Positions 62,241-64,000 of a stretch of DNA of 64,000 bases are shown here, piece by piece (within the stretch, counting starts at the first letter, position 1; the number at the start of each line of letters is the position of its first letter). The notes below the pieces were generated by a model, which was not told the DNA's origin, did not search any database, and saw only the letters and a list, made by a program, of their open reading frames with translations. The stretch spans positions 124,001 to 188,000 of the forward strand of contig NZ_BBMB01000005.1 of assembly GCF_000971235.1 (NCBI RefSeq). The letters run 5' to 3'. A program made the position numbers and the translations under genes. This stretch comes from Demequina subtropica. Lineage in GTDB: Bacteria > Actinomycetota > Actinomycetes > Actinomycetales > Demequinaceae.

Positions 62241-62669
62241 TCAGGACGTGGCCGCGGCGAGAACCCCCAGTATGTTTGCCGCGAGGAGCCCCCAACTCCA
62301 TCCCGAGAGCGACACCGCTGTCCACATCGGCGGCCTCGAAGGCGCAGCGCGCGTGGTCGCGAAGATCGTGATGGATACGATCGCGACAATTAGTAGCGCG
62401 TGAGCAAGGTCGGACTCAAGAAGGCTCAAGTCAGCGAACGCGACGGCGGTGAGCACCATGGCGGGAAGGTTCGCGGCGACGTCTGTGAGACGTTCAAACC
62501 ACGACGCCAACACCGCACGCGAGACGCCGTACGGGATGGCTGGCGGTTCGCTGCCGGTCCCGGTGCCAGTGACGCGCCGCTCGTACTCCTTCGCGAATCG
62601 GCTCACAAGGCTCGCGTTCAGCAATGACCCGAGCACCACCACGATGCCGGAGACGATGAAGAGTGTCAC
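62241..62669 (-). CDS. Small membrane protein, third gene of the right-edge operon
   Basis: 142 residues. Three to four hydrophobic segments: the N-terminal MTLFIVSGIVVVLGSLLNA (about 1-20, type of a signal anchor), about 68-85, 90-108 (HALLIVAIVSITIFATT) and the C-terminal WSWGLLAANILGVLAAA. Between the first two lies a polar loop with Tyr/Glu/Arg and TGTGTGS. The GTG overlaps the stop of the second gene (GTGA at 62666-62669). No homologue recognised. Its low GC and atypical codons match the two genes before it. Confidence 0.65.
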   Translation of the reverse strand: MTLFIVSGIVVVLGSLLNASLVSRFAKEYERRVTGTGTGSEPPAIPYGVSRAVLASWFERLTDVAANLPAMVLTAVAFADLSLLESDLAHALLIVAIVSITIFATTRAAPSRPPMWTAVSLSGWSWGLLAANILGVLAAATS

Positions 62670-63085
62670 GTGAGCGGGACGTCCAGCGAACGCACATATG
62701 GCTTTGAGTAGGGCATCCGCGCACTCACGGAGTATTCGATCCGGCAAGATCCCGTCTGCATGCCGTCCGGGGCGTTGATCGCAGCCTTGGCGGATACAGG
62801 TGCCGTCGAGCCCGTCGCGGTCGTGCCTACGTGGCGCCACTTCTTGCCGTTCGAGATCACCTTGTCGGCGATCGCAGTCGCGGCGTAGGTCTGACCGGCC
62901 TCACGCAACTCTGAGGTGAACGAGAAGGTCAGTTGCTCTCCTAGGTGGTTGCGATAGAGCAACTCATGGTTGTGGGTGAGCAGAGTGTGTTCGCATCGCG
63001 ACTCGGCTGCCGCCTGCCCCTCAAGACCGACAATCGTGATATCCGCACGCACGACTCGGAGCTTGTTCTTGTTGCCGCTTCTCAT
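62666..63085 (-). CDS. Beta-rich soluble protein, second gene of the right-edge operon
   Basis: 139 residues. Predicted mainly as strands by alternation of hydrophobic residues: KLRVVRADITIVGL, LLYRNHLGEQLTFSFTSEL, YAATAIADKVISN, HVGTTATG and CRIEYSVSARM, a pattern like an immunoglobulin-fold or jelly-roll sandwich. Two Cys; no signal peptide. ATGA overlap with the first gene (63082-63085), GTGA overlap with the third, so all three are translated as a coupled unit. No family recognised. Confidence 0.65.
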   Translation of the reverse strand: MRSGNKNKLRVVRADITIVGLEGQAAAESRCEHTLLTHNHELLYRNHLGEQLTFSFTSELREAGQTYAATAIADKVISNGKKWRHVGTTATGSTAPVSAKAAINAPDGMQTGSCRIEYSVSARMPYSKPYVRSLDVPLT

Positions 63086-64000
63086 ACGAGGAACTTCCTC
63101 CGCCGTCCCGATAGGAGAACTTCGATTGCGCACTGACCCTGCTCAAGCAGGGCGATGTTCCGCATCGTGCGCCGCGCCAGACTGCGTATTGCAGGGATTT
63201 CGCCGCGCGGGACGATGACTCCGACCGCGCCGACGAGGTGATCGCGATCGTGGAACCGCTGTTGCGGCGCACGCCACGTAGCCGCGATACCGTCCGACAC
63301 GGGAATGCGCGCAGCAGTCGCGCGCGTCACGAGACCTCGCGCGGCTAACTCGTGCCACGTTCCTTCGTGATAGGCCACATATGGTTCGTCGACCTCGACG
63401 TGCTCCTCCGATGTACCGACGAACGCCGAGGAGTTCAGTTGCTCGACTCCCAGCCCCGCGCTCGGCATAGCCGCAATCAGCGTGTGAAGGTCCATGGCGG
63501 AAGACCAGAACGCGACGACCTTGTCGCGCCCAGTTTCGTATGCAAAGTACTCACCACGCGCGTCACGCCAGAGGTGCGCCGGCAGGCTCCTCGTTCCGTA
63601 CTCGAAGTCCTCTACGTCGCCTCCATCTGCATCTGTCCGCTGCACTGCAGCAGATTTGTAGCGCGTCTCGGGAAGCGCGACTACCGCGATGAGGTCACGG
63701 ACCTTGCGCACATTGCCCCACATCGCCGCATCTGAACTTGCCCGCAACGACGCACTGTGCGGATGCCTCAGCCCAAGGCTTCTGAGGGCAGCCGATCTCT
63801 CCGGTGTTTGACCGATAGCGCTGCGAAGCTGAATTAGCAGCAGGTCACCTTCGCGCCCGACAACTCTGTCGAACCCAGTCTCGCGATCGAGGGGGAGCAC
63901 GTAGCCACGCGGCAGTACCGATGCACGCGGAGAGATCGCCGCAACAATCTCATCGCGCGCGGCAAGCGTCGAAGTCGCCAACTCAAGCCCCCCGAAATCG
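63082..64000 (-). CDS. First visible gene of the right-edge operon, uL30-like segment (5' end outside window)
   Basis: At least 306 codons are open to the window edge without a stop. Residue numbers here count from the TTG at 63981, but the frame continues upstream (FGGLE precedes it), so the start is probably beyond 64000. Residues about 46-102 resemble ribosomal protein uL30: LLIQLRSAIG, ERSAALRSLGLR, then AMWGNVRKVRDLIAV. The rest (about 110-299) is soluble, with FEYGTRSLPAHLWRD, VAFWSSAMDLHTLI and VGTSEEHVEVDEPYVAYHEG, and I cannot place it. Low GC and codons such as CTA suggest transfer. Confidence 0.7.
   Translation of the reverse strand, partial: DFGGLELATSTLAARDEIVAAISPRASVLPRGYVLPLDRETGFDRVVGREGDLLLIQLRSAIGQTPERSAALRSLGLRHPHSASLRASSDAAMWGNVRKVRDLIAVVALPETRYKSAAVQRTDADGGDVEDFEYGTRSLPAHLWRDARGEYFAYETGRDKVVAFWSSAMDLHTLIAAMPSAGLGVEQLNSSAFVGTSEEHVEVDEPYVAYHEGTWHELAARGLVTRATAARIPVSDGIAATWRAPQQRFHDRDHLVGAVGVIVPRGEIPAIRSLARRTMRNIALLEQGQCAIEVLLSGRRRKFLV

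Overview
This is chromosomal DNA from a high-GC actinobacterium. Core genes run at roughly 70% GC or more, many starts are GTG, and several markers are actinobacterial: an adenylyltransferase GlnE beside a second-type glutamine synthetase, a polyphosphate glucokinase, an actinobacterial class A RNase P RNA, PadR/LytR-CpsA-Psr/MpaB-type proteins, and promoters that look leaderless. Micrococcales (Demequina or Cellulomonas relatives) is my best guess, from gene content only. Genes are packed, many with ATGA/GTGA overlaps. I saw no tRNA, CRISPR array, insertion sequence or prophage.

Layout. 1-11 kb: nitrogen and cofactor block (glnE cut by the window start, glnA2, nadE, panB, map, ppgK) with an epimerase, a DUF1254/DUF1214 protein and an acetyltransferase. 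11-22.7 kb: envelope and stress genes, with a PadR regulator, a secreted HNH/Excalibur lipoprotein behind an alcohol dehydrogenase and MarR regulator, a redoxin, an O-antigen-ligase-like protein, an MpaB-type oxygenase, an AbiEi/DUF559-type gene flanked by short repeats, an LCP ligase, a CPBP protease homologue, a patatin and a small alarmone synthetase. 22.7-29 kb: an ECF transporter (T, fused A-A, S) in one operon with a double-headed HAD phosphatase, facing a LacI regulator across a perfect palindrome. 29-40 kb: oxidoreductase, two related lipoproteins, DMT and MFS exporters, a GH13 enzyme, a PDZ serine protease and a two-component system. 40-50 kb: a SNF2 helicase, an AsnC-DUF6421-SDR cassette, and a MarR-controlled SDR/amidohydrolase/MaoC/acyl-CoA ligase operon that ends against rnpB. 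50-62 kb: P-type ATPase with membrane-anchored stress protein, YaaA, aminotransferase, SDR, formate/nitrite-type channel, a MazEF module, the histidine phosphatase/zinc-ribbon/Nif3 trio, a potassium channel and a lipoprotein.

62.2-64 kb: composition drops to about 57-65% GC in the lines I counted, and a three-gene translationally coupled minus-strand operon runs in from beyond the right edge. Its first visible protein carries a segment resembling ribosomal protein uL30; the second is a beta-rich soluble protein and the third a small membrane protein. I recognise none of the three as a known system. It is my best candidate for something undescribed.

Two window-wide patterns stand out: a TANNNT -10 hexamer 6-7 nt before the start codon at a dozen genes (leaderless transcription), and 34 copies of GACGATGCG/CGCATCGTC in all frames and some intergenic sites, with none in the last 4 kb.
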